From NCBI GenBank assembly GCA_965232285.1, contig CBDDPL010000004.1, positions 1,302,001 through 1,366,000 of the forward strand: a stretch of DNA of 64,000 nt. Reading direction: 5' to 3'. Shown here in pieces: positions 51,946 to 61,683 of this stretch (position 1 is its first letter; every line of letters begins with the position of its first letter). Under the pieces are notes generated by a model that did no database searches, was not told the origin of the DNA, and saw only the letters and a list, made by a program, of their open reading frames with translations. Origin of the DNA: Denitrobaculum sp965232285. Its GTDB lineage: Bacteria; Pseudomonadota; Alphaproteobacteria; Kiloniellales; Kiloniellaceae. The position numbers and the translations under genes are program-made.

Positions 51946-53244
51946 ATGCTTAAGACGCTCTCCTCCATCGCGGCGCTGCTGCTGGCCATTGCCTACCTGG
52001 CGCTCGGTAACGGTCTTTTTTCGACTTTGCTGTCCGTGCGCTCGAGCCTGCAGTTCGGCTCGACCGAGACGACCGGTGCGATCATGTCCTCCTACTTCCT
52101 CGGGCTGGTTATCGGGGTCTTCTGGTGCCGGGAAGTTATCCGCAAGGTCGGGCACATCCGGGCCTTCGCCGCCTTCGCTGCCCTGCTGTCGATCCTGCCG
52201 CTCTGCCACGCTTTCCTGGTCAACCCCTGGGCCTGGGTGGTCTTCCGCGTGATCGCGGGCCTCTGTCTTTCCGGCGTCTTCATGGTGGCCGAGAGCTGGG
52301 TCAATGAGCGGGCGACCAACAAGATCCGCGGGCAGGTGCTCTCGATCTACATGATCACCTTTTACCTGGCCCTGGGCTGCGGGCAGTTCCTGATCAACCT
52401 GGACGAACCGCAGAAGGTCAGTCTCTTCGTGCTGGTCTCGGTGCTCTTTTCGGTGGCGATCATTCCGATCTCGCTGACCCAGTCCGAGGCACCGGCGCCG
52501 GTGCCCAAGATCAGCTTCGGCGTGGTCGATCTCTTCAAGCTCTCGCCCCTGGCGGTGGCCGGCGGCGCGGCGGCGGGCATCACCAACGCGGCCTTCTACG
52601 GCATGGGACCAGTCTTCGCTAAGGAGGCCGGCCTGCCGCTGACGGGCGTCTCCATATTCATGGGTGTGACGATCTTCGGCGGCCTGGTGCTGCAGTGGCC
52701 GCTCGGCCGGCTGTCGGACCACTTCGACCGGCGTCACATCATCATGGCCCTGGCGGCGATCATCGCCGTGACCTCCATCGGCATGGTGCTCTTCGTCGGG
52801 CTCGATCCCCTGGCGATCTATGTCTTCACCGCGCTGTTCGGCGGCGCGGCCTTCGCGCTGCATCCGGTCTGTACGGCACACGCCAACGACTTCCTGGACG
52901 CGGAACAGCGGGTCAATGCGGCTGGCGGCCTGATGGTGGTCTACGGCTGTGCGGCGGCCTCCGGCCCCTTTATCGCCGCCCTGGTGATGGGTGTCGTTGG
53001 GACGGAGGGTCTGTACTTCTTCATCGCGGCCATTCAGGTTTTGCTCTTCGCCTTCGCGATTTACCGGGCGGCGGCGCGCAAGACCATCATGCGCGTGCTG
53101 CGCCATCCCCTGGTGTTCGTGCCGCGCATGACGACGGTGATGGCCCATATGGCGGCGCACCGGCACCATGCCGCCGAACTGCAGGAACGCGCCGAACGCG
53201 AAGCCGCGGCTGAAGAAGACCAGGCCTCCAAATCTGAGGGCTGA
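51946..53244 (+). CDS. MFS transporter
   Basis: 432 residues, twelve membrane helices. Loop 2-3 motif-like WCREVIRKVGHIRAFA, loop 8-9 GRLSDHFDRRHIIMALA is the major facilitator signature. Resembles YcaD-type transporters: MVAESWVNERATNKIRGQVL is typical of that group. A basic/acidic His-containing C-terminal tail (about 390-432) is cytoplasmic. Substrate unknown. Converges on amn across 13 bases. Confidence 0.88.
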   Translation: MLKTLSSIAALLLAIAYLALGNGLFSTLLSVRSSLQFGSTETTGAIMSSYFLGLVIGVFWCREVIRKVGHIRAFAAFAALLSILPLCHAFLVNPWAWVVFRVIAGLCLSGVFMVAESWVNERATNKIRGQVLSIYMITFYLALGCGQFLINLDEPQKVSLFVLVSVLFSVAIIPISLTQSEAPAPVPKISFGVVDLFKLSPLAVAGGAAAGITNAAFYGMGPVFAKEAGLPLTGVSIFMGVTIFGGLVLQWPLGRLSDHFDRRHIIMALAAIIAVTSIGMVLFVGLDPLAIYVFTALFGGAAFALHPVCTAHANDFLDAEQRVNAAGGLMVVYGCAAASGPFIAALVMGVVGTEGLYFFIAAIQVLLFAFAIYRAAARKTIMRVLRHPLVFVPRMTTVMAHMAAHRHHAAELQERAEREAAAEEDQASKSEG

Positions 53245-53257
53245 TCGTCGGCGGATT

Positions 53258-54763
53258 TTAGCGGAAGGCCGCCTCGGCGAAGCTGCGCAGTTTGCGGGTG
53301 TGCAGGCGCGCCGGCTGGAACTCGCGTAGCATCTCCATGGCGCGGATGCCGATCATCAGGTGCTGGTCGACCTGCTGACGGTAGAAGCTGTTGGCCATGC
53401 CGGGCAGCTTGATCTCGCCGTGGATCGGCTTGTCGGAGACGCAGAGCAGGGTGCCGTAGGGCACGCGGAAGCGGAAACCGTTGGCGGCGATGGTGGCCGA
53501 TTCCATATCGAGTGCGATGGCCCGGCTCTGGTTCAGGCGCTTGACGATTTCGGTCTGTGCCAGCAGTTCCCAGTTGCGGTCGTCGATGGTCGCCACCGTG
53601 CCGGTCCGCATGACCTGCTTCAGGTCGTAATCACGCAGGTTGGTGGTCTCGGCCACCGCGCTCTCCAGCGCCTTCTGCATTTCCGCCAGCGCCGGGATCG
53701 GCACCGAGATCGGCAGGTCGTGATCCAGCACATGGTCGTCGCGCACGTAGCCGTGGGCGAGCACATAGTCGCCCAGCTTCTGCGCCCGCCGCAGCCCGGC
53801 GCAGTGGCCGAGCATCAGCCAGGCGTGGGGCCGCAGCACCGCAATGTGGTCGGTGATGGTCTTGGCATTGGAGGGACCGACGCCGATGTTGACCAGCGTG
53901 ATACCCCGGTTGTCCGGGCACTTGAGGTGGTAGGCCGGCATCTGCGGCAGGCGTGGCGGCGGCGCGCCGCTGTCACTGCCGGCGTTCCCATGCGTCCTGC
54001 TGTGTGTGATCACATCGCCCGGTTCCACGAAGGCGGAGTACTGACTACGACGCGGATCCTCGCTCTCGCCGGTCATGAGTTCCTGGCAGAAGGTGACAAA
54101 GGCCTCCACGTAGAACTGATAGTTGGTGAAGATCACGAAGTTCTGGAAATGCTCCGGCGAGGTGGCCGTATAGTGCTTGAGCCGGTGCAGGCTGTAGTCG
54201 ACCCGGGGTCCGGTGAAGAGCGCAAGCGGGCGAGGACGGTCCTCGGCGACCTCGTAGATGCCGTTGACGATACTGTCGTCGATGACGGTGAGATCGGGCA
54301 GGTCGAAGACATCGCCCATGGTGCCGTAGCGCTCCGGGGTCAGGTCGCCCTCGATGTGTATGCCCTCGGGAAAGGCGAACTGCAGTGGGATCGGTGTGTC
54401 CGAAACGCCGATTTCCAGCGGCGTCTCGTGGTTCTTGAGCAGCAGTCGGAACTGTTCGCGCAGGTAGTCCTTAAAGAGGTCGGGCCGGGTGAGAGTGGTG
54501 CCGTGCACGCCCGGCCCGGCAAGGAAACCGTAGGACAGGCGGGTGTCGACCTTGGCCGCCGTGGTGGTCCGGGTCTGGACGTAGGGGTAGCAGGCGCGCA
54601 CCCGGCCGGCGATGTCCTCGCCGCACTGGTAAGCGGCGAAGCGCGATCGGATCTCTTCGGTGTTGCCGCGGTAGATTTCGTCGACCCGCTGTAGCGCGCT
54701 GTCGGGATCCTCGAAGGGCCTGAGATTGCTGATGAGGGGGCGCCTGTCGCTTTTGATGGTCAT
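53258..54763 (-). CDS. amn: AMP nucleosidase
   Basis: 501 residues, typical length. It splits AMP to adenine and ribose 5-phosphate. N-terminal AMN domain about 10-170 (YPYVQTRTTTAAKVDTRLSY, FAFPEGIHIEGDL), C-terminal phosphorylase-like domain: NIGVGPSNAKTITDHIAVLR, MLGHCAGLRRAQKLGDYVL, and AIALDMESATIAANGFRFRV, which holds the catalytic and ribose-binding residues. The hypothetical periplasmic protein gene ends 13 bases into the upstream gap on the same strand. Confidence 0.95.
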   Translation of the reverse strand: MTIKSDRRPLISNLRPFEDPDSALQRVDEIYRGNTEEIRSRFAAYQCGEDIAGRVRACYPYVQTRTTTAAKVDTRLSYGFLAGPGVHGTTLTRPDLFKDYLREQFRLLLKNHETPLEIGVSDTPIPLQFAFPEGIHIEGDLTPERYGTMGDVFDLPDLTVIDDSIVNGIYEVAEDRPRPLALFTGPRVDYSLHRLKHYTATSPEHFQNFVIFTNYQFYVEAFVTFCQELMTGESEDPRRSQYSAFVEPGDVITHSRTHGNAGSDSGAPPPRLPQMPAYHLKCPDNRGITLVNIGVGPSNAKTITDHIAVLRPHAWLMLGHCAGLRRAQKLGDYVLAHGYVRDDHVLDHDLPISVPIPALAEMQKALESAVAETTNLRDYDLKQVMRTGTVATIDDRNWELLAQTEIVKRLNQSRAIALDMESATIAANGFRFRVPYGTLLCVSDKPIHGEIKLPGMANSFYRQQVDQHLMIGIRAMEMLREFQPARLHTRKLRSFAEAAFR

Positions 54764-54775
54764 GGCGGGTTGGCC

Positions 54776-55243
54776 CTAAAAGATGTTGATCTGCAGGCTG
54801 AAGCTCTCGCCGTCGCTGACCACGATGCGCCGGAAGCCGAAGAGCTTCAGCAGGTCCAGCGTCGTGTGCTTCAGGTTTGTGCCGCCGGCGGCGACGACCG
54901 GCAGGCTGCGCAGGTCGGGGGCGAGTTGATTGATATAGGCGCGCGCCTGAAAGGGGGTGGCGAGGGTGCCGCGGTGCAGGGAGATGACCGCGAGCTCTTC
55001 CGAGGTCACGCCGTTCAACACCAGCGCGGCCTGGGGCGGATAGCCGCGATTGAGCTGCCGGTCCGTCAGGCGGGCCACCAGCGCCGCCCGGCTGGAGGCA
55101 TCCTGATCCGCGAAGCTGTCCAGGGGGCTGATGTAGTCCTCGCTCGAGGAGATCTCCGGATAGATCGGGATCGCGCCGCCCTGCGCGAGAAGCGGGGTCG
55201 TGAAGGTAAGGCAGAGAACCGTGGCGAGAGCAATCAGGCGCAT
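54776..55243 (-). CDS. Hypothetical exported protein
   Basis: 155 residues from ATG 55243; the frame opens at 55312 but the ATG starts a clean signal peptide (MRLIALATVLCLTFTTPLLA-Q). Mature part is mixed alpha/beta, with the central ALVARLTDRQLNRGYPPQAA and a C-terminal AYINQLAPDLRSLPVVAAGG. No Cys in the mature chain. Family not recognised. Same strand as amn, 12 bases upstream of it, so possibly co-transcribed. Confidence 0.65.
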   Translation of the reverse strand: MRLIALATVLCLTFTTPLLAQGGAIPIYPEISSSEDYISPLDSFADQDASSRAALVARLTDRQLNRGYPPQAALVLNGVTSEELAVISLHRGTLATPFQARAYINQLAPDLRSLPVVAAGGTNLKHTTLDLLKLFGFRRIVVSDGESFSLQINIF

Positions 55244-55425
55244 TGTCGAATCCGTCTGGTGTTTGAGCCGGCAGGGCTGTGCGAGACCCAACTTAGACCC
55301 TTGCGGTTGCAAGGCAAAGTCCCGAGGTTGGCCAGGGGACCTTGGTCAGTCCACCTTGCCGCTGGCGCCGGCGCTGAAATTCCGATATCGCTTGCCTCCC
55401 TTCGTCATTCTCGCCCGGAGCGCTC

Positions 55426-55986
55426 TTGGCCTCTTTTCGCTATATCGCGCTGCACAAACCCTATGGCGTGCTCAGCCAGTTCACCGGCGAGCCGGGGCAG
55501 CGCACCCTGGCCGAGTTCGGACTGCCGCCCGGTGTCTATGCGGCGGGCCGCCTGGACAAGGACAGCGAAGGCCTGTTGCTCCTGAGCGACGACGGTCCCT
55601 TCATCAAGCGCCTGCTGGACCCAGACCACGGGCACGCGCGCAGCTATCTGGTCCAGGTCGAAGGCATCCCTGCGGCTGCCGATCTCAAGCGCCTGGCCGT
55701 TGGCGTGGTCATCAAGGGCTATCGGACCAAACCCTGCAAGGTCGAGCTCTTAACCCGGGAACCGGTCGTGCAGGAGCGGGATCCGCCGATCCGCGAACGC
55801 AAGGCGATCCCGACCTCCTGGTTGCGGATCACCCTGAACGAAGGCAAGAACCGCCAGGTGCGGCGCATGACGGCGGCCATTGGTTTTCCGACCCTGCGCC
55901 TGATCCGCGAACGCATGGGAAAGCTCTCGCTGGGAGATTTAATACAAGGCTCCTGGCGGGAGGTGCGGCGGCAGGATATTCTCTAA
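55426..55986 (+). CDS. rluE: 23S rRNA pseudouridine synthase, RluE-like
   Basis: 186 residues, starting at a TTG with CGGAG upstream. The catalytic motif AGRLDKDSEGLLLLSDDG contains the nucleophilic Asp near 44; LHKPYGVLSQF and LNEGKNRQVRRMTAAIGFP are the flanking RluE/RsuA motifs. No S4 domain, which fits RluE (U2457 of 23S rRNA). The speE gene begins 60 bases later on the same strand. Confidence 0.9.
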   Translation: MASFRYIALHKPYGVLSQFTGEPGQRTLAEFGLPPGVYAAGRLDKDSEGLLLLSDDGPFIKRLLDPDHGHARSYLVQVEGIPAAADLKRLAVGVVIKGYRTKPCKVELLTREPVVQERDPPIRERKAIPTSWLRITLNEGKNRQVRRMTAAIGFPTLRLIRERMGKLSLGDLIQGSWREVRRQDIL

Positions 55987-56046
55987 CTATGGACGCAACT
56001 TCGGAGCGCTGTCGCGCGTCGCAATCAGCAAGGTAACCGGTCACAG

Positions 56047-56931
56047 ATGAGCAACGGCGAAGATTACAGCAAATGGTGGCATGAGGATTCGGGCGGGATC
56101 GGCCTGACCCACGCCTTCGAGATGGAGCTCCTGCACAAGGAAGTCAGCCCCTTCCAGAAGATCGAGATCTTCGAACACAAGACCTTCGGGCGCATTCTGG
56201 TGCTCGATGGCCTGATCCAGGCGGCGCAGGCGGACGAGTTCATCTATCACGAGATGGCGGTTCACGTGCCCTTGCTGGGGCGGCATCGCGACGAGGCCTC
56301 GGTGGTGATCGTCGGCGGCGGCGACGGCGGCATCCTGCGCGAGGTGCTGAAGCATGATGAGGTGAAGCGTGTGGTGATGGTGGAGATCGACCGCATGGTG
56401 ATCGAACTCTCCAACCAATACCTCGGGATCAACGGCGACTACGACGACCCGCGGGTCGAACTGGTCTGCGCCGACGCCGCCGACTACCTGCGCAAGGCGG
56501 CCGAGAAGGGCGAGACCTTCGACCTGATCATCCTCGACCTGACCGAGCCCGTCGGCCCGTCCTCCAGCGTCTTCACGGAGGATTTTTGCCAGGACATCGC
56601 CATCTGCCTACGGCCCGACGGCGTGGTACTGGATTCCGACAGCATCTTCGTCGGCAAGGAGCGGGTGCAGTTCCTCCAAGAAATCTGCGGCGACAAGGAG
56701 GAAAACCTGGTCAACGTGATGAAGCAGAAACAGTACCTGCCCCACATCGCCGCCTACCGCTCCATCGTCCCGCTCTACCCCGGCGCCGAGTTCGGCTTCT
56801 TCCTCTACAGCAAGGACGGTTTTTCCTACGCCGAGCCGTTCCGCGATTTCCAGGGCCGGCACTATAACGCGGATGTGCACAGGGCGGCCTTCGCACTGCC
56901 GACCTGGTGGCGGACGGAGTTGGGGTTTTAG
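56047..56931 (+). CDS. speE: Spermidine synthase
   Basis: 294 residues. Transfers aminopropyl from decarboxylated SAM to putrescine. N-terminal beta part (QKIEIFEHKTFGRILVLDGL), then the Rossmann core: VVIVGGGDGGILREVLKHDE, MVEIDRMVIELSNQYL, catalytic Asp in ILDLTEPVGPSSSVF, and VVLDSDSIFVGKERVQFLQE. Full length. It ends the GC-rich stretch before the lower-GC NACHT module. Confidence 0.95.
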   Translation: MSNGEDYSKWWHEDSGGIGLTHAFEMELLHKEVSPFQKIEIFEHKTFGRILVLDGLIQAAQADEFIYHEMAVHVPLLGRHRDEASVVIVGGGDGGILREVLKHDEVKRVVMVEIDRMVIELSNQYLGINGDYDDPRVELVCADAADYLRKAAEKGETFDLIILDLTEPVGPSSSVFTEDFCQDIAICLRPDGVVLDSDSIFVGKERVQFLQEICGDKEENLVNVMKQKQYLPHIAAYRSIVPLYPGAEFGFFLYSKDGFSYAEPFRDFQGRHYNADVHRAAFALPTWWRTELGF

Positions 56932-57384
56932 GGGGGCTGAAGGGTAGGGGGTGATTAGTGCTAGTATCTAGCTTCTGGTCTCGCCGGCAAGGTAGGGCGA
57001 GCAATGGACCACGTAAAGGCAGTGCGTTTTGGATGCATGAGCCGGATTTCTTGAGAGCTTGAAGCAGGATTGAGCCAAGCCGGCCATACTTCCGCTCAAG
57101 CGTTCGCTTTCGTCGCGTAGTTCTACCGTCATCCTAATAGATCAGGCAGGAACAGCTTTTATCCACGTCGCAAGGCTGCGGAGTTTAGTAAGATGTGTAC
57201 TTTGTAGGCCTCTCTAATGTTCAGCAGGCGGTAGCTTTTTCGCCAGAAGTGTGGACTTAAGCTCCACCCATTAATGCCTAGATTCCTGTAGAAGCCAATA
57301 CGACCGATGGTTTTTATAATAGTCGTTCTAATCGACACCAGCGCGTCGATAAAGTAATAATCATGCTGGATCAGTGGACCAAGG
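56932..57384. other. Intergenic region upstream of NACHT module, about 450 bases
   Basis: Base composition drops here, marking the left border of the likely acquired segment. An 85-codon minus frame at 57159-57416 is not convincing. I searched for a tRNA, direct repeat or integrase end and saw none. Promoter presumably near 57250-57380. Confidence 0.4.
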
Positions 57385-60300
57385 GTGCTTGGTAGCTTGG
57401 AACCGCAAAGTCTCACGGTAGTTCATCGAATCTTCTGCTCAATTGTCAAACGACGGTCGAGGTCGTGGCTGATTGCCGTTTTCGCGATCGTTATTATCGC
57501 ACCCACCATGGGGACCGCGGACATATCAGCTAATGAGGGTTTCCAAGACTTAGCGATCAATGAAACAGGATTCGTTGTTCCAAACCGGCACCGTAGCGAC
57601 CTCTTGCAGGGTTGGTTGGCCGCGCTTGCGGCTGAAGACGTAAACATTGCTCTGGGCGCTCTCGAGCTTTCCAGTTATGCCCCAGAGGGGCTACGCGCAG
57701 AGCTAGCAGAAGGGGCCCTAACTACCAAGATTTTGCAAAAGTTGTATCAGCGCGCGAACCGCAGCGAACGTAATGAGATCGAACGGCTGCTCCAAGGTCA
57801 TCACTCCTGGATCATCGAGTTGGAGCGCGAGTTATCTGAGCGATTGGTCAAGGCCATAAACGAGGGAACCGTGTTTCAGGACATCCCGCGTTTATCTCTG
57901 CTTCTGCATGAACTGCCCAGCATGCCCGAGACCTTGGCGAGTGCGGTAGTTGTTTCCTTCCTGAAGGTCGAAAACTCGCAAATCATCGAAACGTTGGCGG
58001 GTGTGATGCGAAAAAATCCGGCCTCGTTCTCGCACGAAGCCGAACGTCTAAGCTCTTTCGTGGAGCAGTCAGAAGATGTTTTGAATGAAGTACGTGCTCG
58101 AAACGCCCTTATTGTAGCATTCATGTTGGACGCGCAACTATCCACCGAAACAATCTTGGCGGCTTTGAGTGACCCGCTTCAGGACCTCACTATAAAGGCG
58201 CTGGAATATCTCAAACGACGAACGACGCCCCTCGATCCTCGTATACTCGAGGCTGTACGGGCGCTCTTTTTAAGCGCCGATGATAACACGGTCTTTGAGT
58301 TGGCGGCCGGGGTTCTTACAAAACATGGCAGCGCTGATAACGTTGAGTTATTCGAGAGCCTGCTTCCCAGCATTTCGCACAAATCCGTCCCGTTCAAGCT
58401 GACCTTATTCGATCACTTGCCAGCCTCGCTCCACTCGGCCGTCGTGGATTGGCCGCTATCGACTGATCAAGAGTTTATCGCGCAGAGTGCGGATTGCCGG
58501 CAGTTTCTTCATGATGTCCAATTACTTAAGCTCAGGGCCATAGTCACTGATGATGACCTCTGGACCCTTCTTTCGGAGACAAAGAGTTGTAGCAGAGAGG
58601 GCGACGGTACGACGTTGGCGGAACCGCTTATTGTGCGTCACAAATTGCTTTCGACCGATTATCTGCAAGCCCGGTATGAGCGCTCGGCAGCTGAGTTCCG
58701 TGGCGTTCTCGATAACGTTAAGTTCCATACACCAGTTAGCCAAACACTTGTAGATCGCTTGAGCCCCCTGCTGTCATCTGTGATCAACCATGGAGATTGG
58801 AAGACCGCGCATTTGCTCGCCGAACTAGGGATTACGTTCCACAGCGATCAAGCCGCGAAGGGATGGACAAAAATTCTCGATCCATCGGTGCTTGAACGCA
58901 TCGATGTACTCGAACTAATCGCTGCACTTCCGTATCACGCTCCAGTAGTTGAACCACTGATGGTGGTCGCAGAAGACAGCAGTAAAGACGCTGCGGTACG
59001 CATTAGAGCGCTCGAAGCAGTGTCGAAGGCGCCATCTTTGTCAGGGCTCGAGCTTCGTTTCATCGAGCTCTTGAAGGATGTGAACCCTCTAGTTGCATTG
59101 AGTGCGCTGAAAGCGATGGTACGCTTCATGCTGAACCCGTCACGAACTCCGCGGGACCCGGCAATCCCGACCGAGCTTTTGGCCAAGTACGCGGGGAGTG
59201 AAGACGCGCGTAAGACTGTGCTTCACCTTCTCGTACTGCTCGCTGCAGAATCAGATCGTTACGATGAGACGCTTGCTGCTGTCATAGGGGCGAGCGCAGC
59301 GCAGGCCGGCTGTTGGGATCTGTCGCCGAGCCGCTTACTGCCACCCGAGCGATGGTTGGCTGTCATTGAGCTTGGTCTTCGACGGCCATCAGTTGCACGT
59401 TTAGCGCAAGCTTGTGTGATTACCCTGACGGGTGGAGACGGCGCTGCGCAAAGTATAGCTACGCATTTATTGGGCTCCGACCCGTCTCTCCAGGATGACC
59501 TGGAGCGAAGCACACTTCTAAGTGCGTTCGATGCGCACTGGTCAGCTACGCCGATAGCATCCCAGGTGCGGAATCGCATCGCTACGAATGTGCCGCAGCT
59601 GTTGAGATCGCTTCCATACACGATGAAAAGCCAAGATGCGTTGGCAGACTGGGTAAACCGCCTTGAGCCGGTTTACCGCGATGCGGCGCAACAGGTTAGT
59701 GATGAGCGAACGCAGCGACGCACACTGGCCATTTTGATAGCGCTCCCGACAACTGTTGGATTTCATGCATTGGCCTGGGCGTTTCTATTGGCACTCTATC
59801 CGTTGAGCTCGATGGTGCGAGCGACTTTTTTTTGGAATGCCAAAACGCGTCGTTTTCTTGGTGCGGGGTATGTGGACTACATATTGTCGCATCTACCATT
59901 TGCCCGTCGCAGACTGTTCGCCCCGTTTAACGAACAACTGCTGGGCGATGTGGCGCAGCCTGGTGTTTATGAATACGACCGCGTCGCCTATTACTCTGAA
60001 AGCCCCGTAACACAAGCAGATAAAGCCAAGCCACGGGCGATTGCGGAGGCGCTTGGCGACCCGCGTGGCCGGGTTGTCCTTCTCGGCCCGTCGGGTATCG
60101 GTAAATCCAGCTACCTTAGGAACCTGCTACTCAATGTGCACGAGCAGGGGCGCGACACCGCAGTCTTCCTCAGGGCCGATCAATGTCGAGGCGGGGTTGA
60201 AACCGCCATAGCAAAGCGGGCACCAGGCCTGCTTGATGATCGTACTTTGATCCGAACGTTGGTTTATAGCGGTGCTCTGAGGGTTTTCATCGATGGTTAC

Positions 60301-61683
60301 AACGAAGTCGACGTAGCGACCCAAGAATGTATCTCGGAGTTCCTTGCGGCTAATCCCCAGGGAAACATTCTTGTTTCGAGCCAGATCCCTTTACGCGGCC
60401 TCAGAACTCTGCCGACTTATCATCTTGAGCCCTTACACGACGATCAGGTGCGCGAGTTTCTTACGTCTAGAGTTGCCATCCTTGAAGGCGATCTGGCAGT
60501 CACGGGTGATGATTTTGTTGCTTTGGCGAGCGCTTTTCTAGACCAAAACAAAGATGCCGATTCGGCTCTTTGGCTCGCCCTTTCTAATCCGATGGATTTG
60601 ACCACTGTTGCTCTCCTGCTTGCGGCCGGACGCGAACCTAACCTGTTGAGCTTACAGGCACAGCAATTCGATCTGATGCGCGCCGCGCATCTTCAGGCGC
60701 ATGGAACGAGCTTCCGAGAAGCTGCTTTGGCCGAGGCGGTGTTAAATGCCTTGCTCGAAAATCAGGACGATCTTTCTGAGCTAGGGGTGCCCGCCGAAGT
60801 GTCTTCCTTGATCGAGCACAAATTGGCGCTTTTGCGAACCTACCAGGTACCCGGAGGTTCCCCAAAACAAGCCGTGAGGTTTCGACATGATCGTATCCGT
60901 GACTATGTGCTGCATTTCGCGTTTCTGGGCGATGAAGAACGCCGTTACGATCTCAGCCGCGACAGTCGTTTTGCGGGTGTGTACGAGATATTAGCGCGGG
61001 CGTTGCCGCCTGGCCCGGCTGAGCGTCTCAAGGAGTATTTGTTGATGGATGCGGTCGACCACCAAGACCATCGTTTGAGTGATCAGTTCTTGAAACTGCT
61101 TCGTTGGCGAGAATCTATACACCGCGGCGAACCCGATTGGCTGTGTTCCTATGATGATAAGGAGACCAAGGCTTTGCAAGGCCGCTTTGACGTTTTGTCT
61201 GGCGAGCGTCGGGACATTGAAGAGTCCATGCGGGCATTGCAGTCGGACCTTGCGGAGGCTCGGAGGATTACTCCAATTCTCACGACTTACGATGAGCTAA
61301 AGCTCGTTCAGCTTGGCTTGGAAGTGCTTCGTCGGATGGGCTTTCGGGTGGAAGATGGGGGGGTGTCACCACGAGTGACCATCCAGAATTGCACCTTTGA
61401 ACTTATGCCTCTTGCGAGTCGTGATGGCTTGAAGCCTTTTCATATTGATCTCTTGCGTAGCCGTCTTCGGCGTTGCTTGGAAAAGCCGTTGGTATTGACT
61501 AACGCGAACACGACTATCCCGCCGAAAGAACGGCCGCCAGATGTTTCTGTGCATGACCAAGGACAACTCGTACTCGGCGACGCGAGCGTTATTTCCGCCG
61601 TCCAGCTCTTCGATGCCTTTCAGAAAAGCATGACAAACCCAGTAGCCGGCAGCCGGATGTTAGAAGAAAGACTACAGCTATGA
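57385..61683 (+). CDS. Membrane NACHT/STAND-type ATPase with periplasmic helical-repeat half
   Basis: 1432 residues; GTG start uncertain, but residues 22-27 (KRRSRS) must precede TM1. TM1 about 28-45; about 50-770 is helical-repeat (HEAT-like) sequence; TM2 about 781-808; then basic residues (WNAKTRRF), which place the C-terminal part in the cytoplasm and the 720-residue repeat part outside. NTPase: Walker A GPSGIGKSS (901-909), Walker B LRVFIDGYNEVD (965-976), SSQIPLRG sensor-like (998-1005), and RFRHDRIRDYVLHFAF (1165-1180), typical of STAND NTPases. Coiled coil about 1258-1295; C-terminal 1300-1415 looks like an Mrr-type restriction fold without a clear catalytic triad. Possibly a sensor of envelope damage or phage. 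It overlaps the next gene by ATGA. Confidence 0.75.
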   Translation: MLGSLEPQSLTVVHRIFCSIVKRRSRSWLIAVFAIVIIAPTMGTADISANEGFQDLAINETGFVVPNRHRSDLLQGWLAALAAEDVNIALGALELSSYAPEGLRAELAEGALTTKILQKLYQRANRSERNEIERLLQGHHSWIIELERELSERLVKAINEGTVFQDIPRLSLLLHELPSMPETLASAVVVSFLKVENSQIIETLAGVMRKNPASFSHEAERLSSFVEQSEDVLNEVRARNALIVAFMLDAQLSTETILAALSDPLQDLTIKALEYLKRRTTPLDPRILEAVRALFLSADDNTVFELAAGVLTKHGSADNVELFESLLPSISHKSVPFKLTLFDHLPASLHSAVVDWPLSTDQEFIAQSADCRQFLHDVQLLKLRAIVTDDDLWTLLSETKSCSREGDGTTLAEPLIVRHKLLSTDYLQARYERSAAEFRGVLDNVKFHTPVSQTLVDRLSPLLSSVINHGDWKTAHLLAELGITFHSDQAAKGWTKILDPSVLERIDVLELIAALPYHAPVVEPLMVVAEDSSKDAAVRIRALEAVSKAPSLSGLELRFIELLKDVNPLVALSALKAMVRFMLNPSRTPRDPAIPTELLAKYAGSEDARKTVLHLLVLLAAESDRYDETLAAVIGASAAQAGCWDLSPSRLLPPERWLAVIELGLRRPSVARLAQACVITLTGGDGAAQSIATHLLGSDPSLQDDLERSTLLSAFDAHWSATPIASQVRNRIATNVPQLLRSLPYTMKSQDALADWVNRLEPVYRDAAQQVSDERTQRRTLAILIALPTTVGFHALAWAFLLALYPLSSMVRATFFWNAKTRRFLGAGYVDYILSHLPFARRRLFAPFNEQLLGDVAQPGVYEYDRVAYYSESPVTQADKAKPRAIAEALGDPRGRVVLLGPSGIGKSSYLRNLLLNVHEQGRDTAVFLRADQCRGGVETAIAKRAPGLLDDRTLIRTLVYSGALRVFIDGYNEVDVATQECISEFLAANPQGNILVSSQIPLRGLRTLPTYHLEPLHDDQVREFLTSRVAILEGDLAVTGDDFVALASAFLDQNKDADSALWLALSNPMDLTTVALLLAAGREPNLLSLQAQQFDLMRAAHLQAHGTSFREAALAEAVLNALLENQDDLSELGVPAEVSSLIEHKLALLRTYQVPGGSPKQAVRFRHDRIRDYVLHFAFLGDEERRYDLSRDSRFAGVYEILARALPPGPAERLKEYLLMDAVDHQDHRLSDQFLKLLRWRESIHRGEPDWLCSYDDKETKALQGRFDVLSGERRDIEESMRALQSDLAEARRITPILTTYDELKLVQLGLEVLRRMGFRVEDGGVSPRVTIQNCTFELMPLASRDGLKPFHIDLLRSRLRRCLEKPLVLTNANTTIPPKERPPDVSVHDQGQLVLGDASVISAVQLFDAFQKSMTNPVAGSRMLEERLQL

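Noticed and set aside
56932..57384. tRNA-anchored genomic island border
   Set aside because: I looked for a tRNA gene, an integrase and a direct repeat on each side of the lower-GC segment and found none; composition change is the only sign of transfer.
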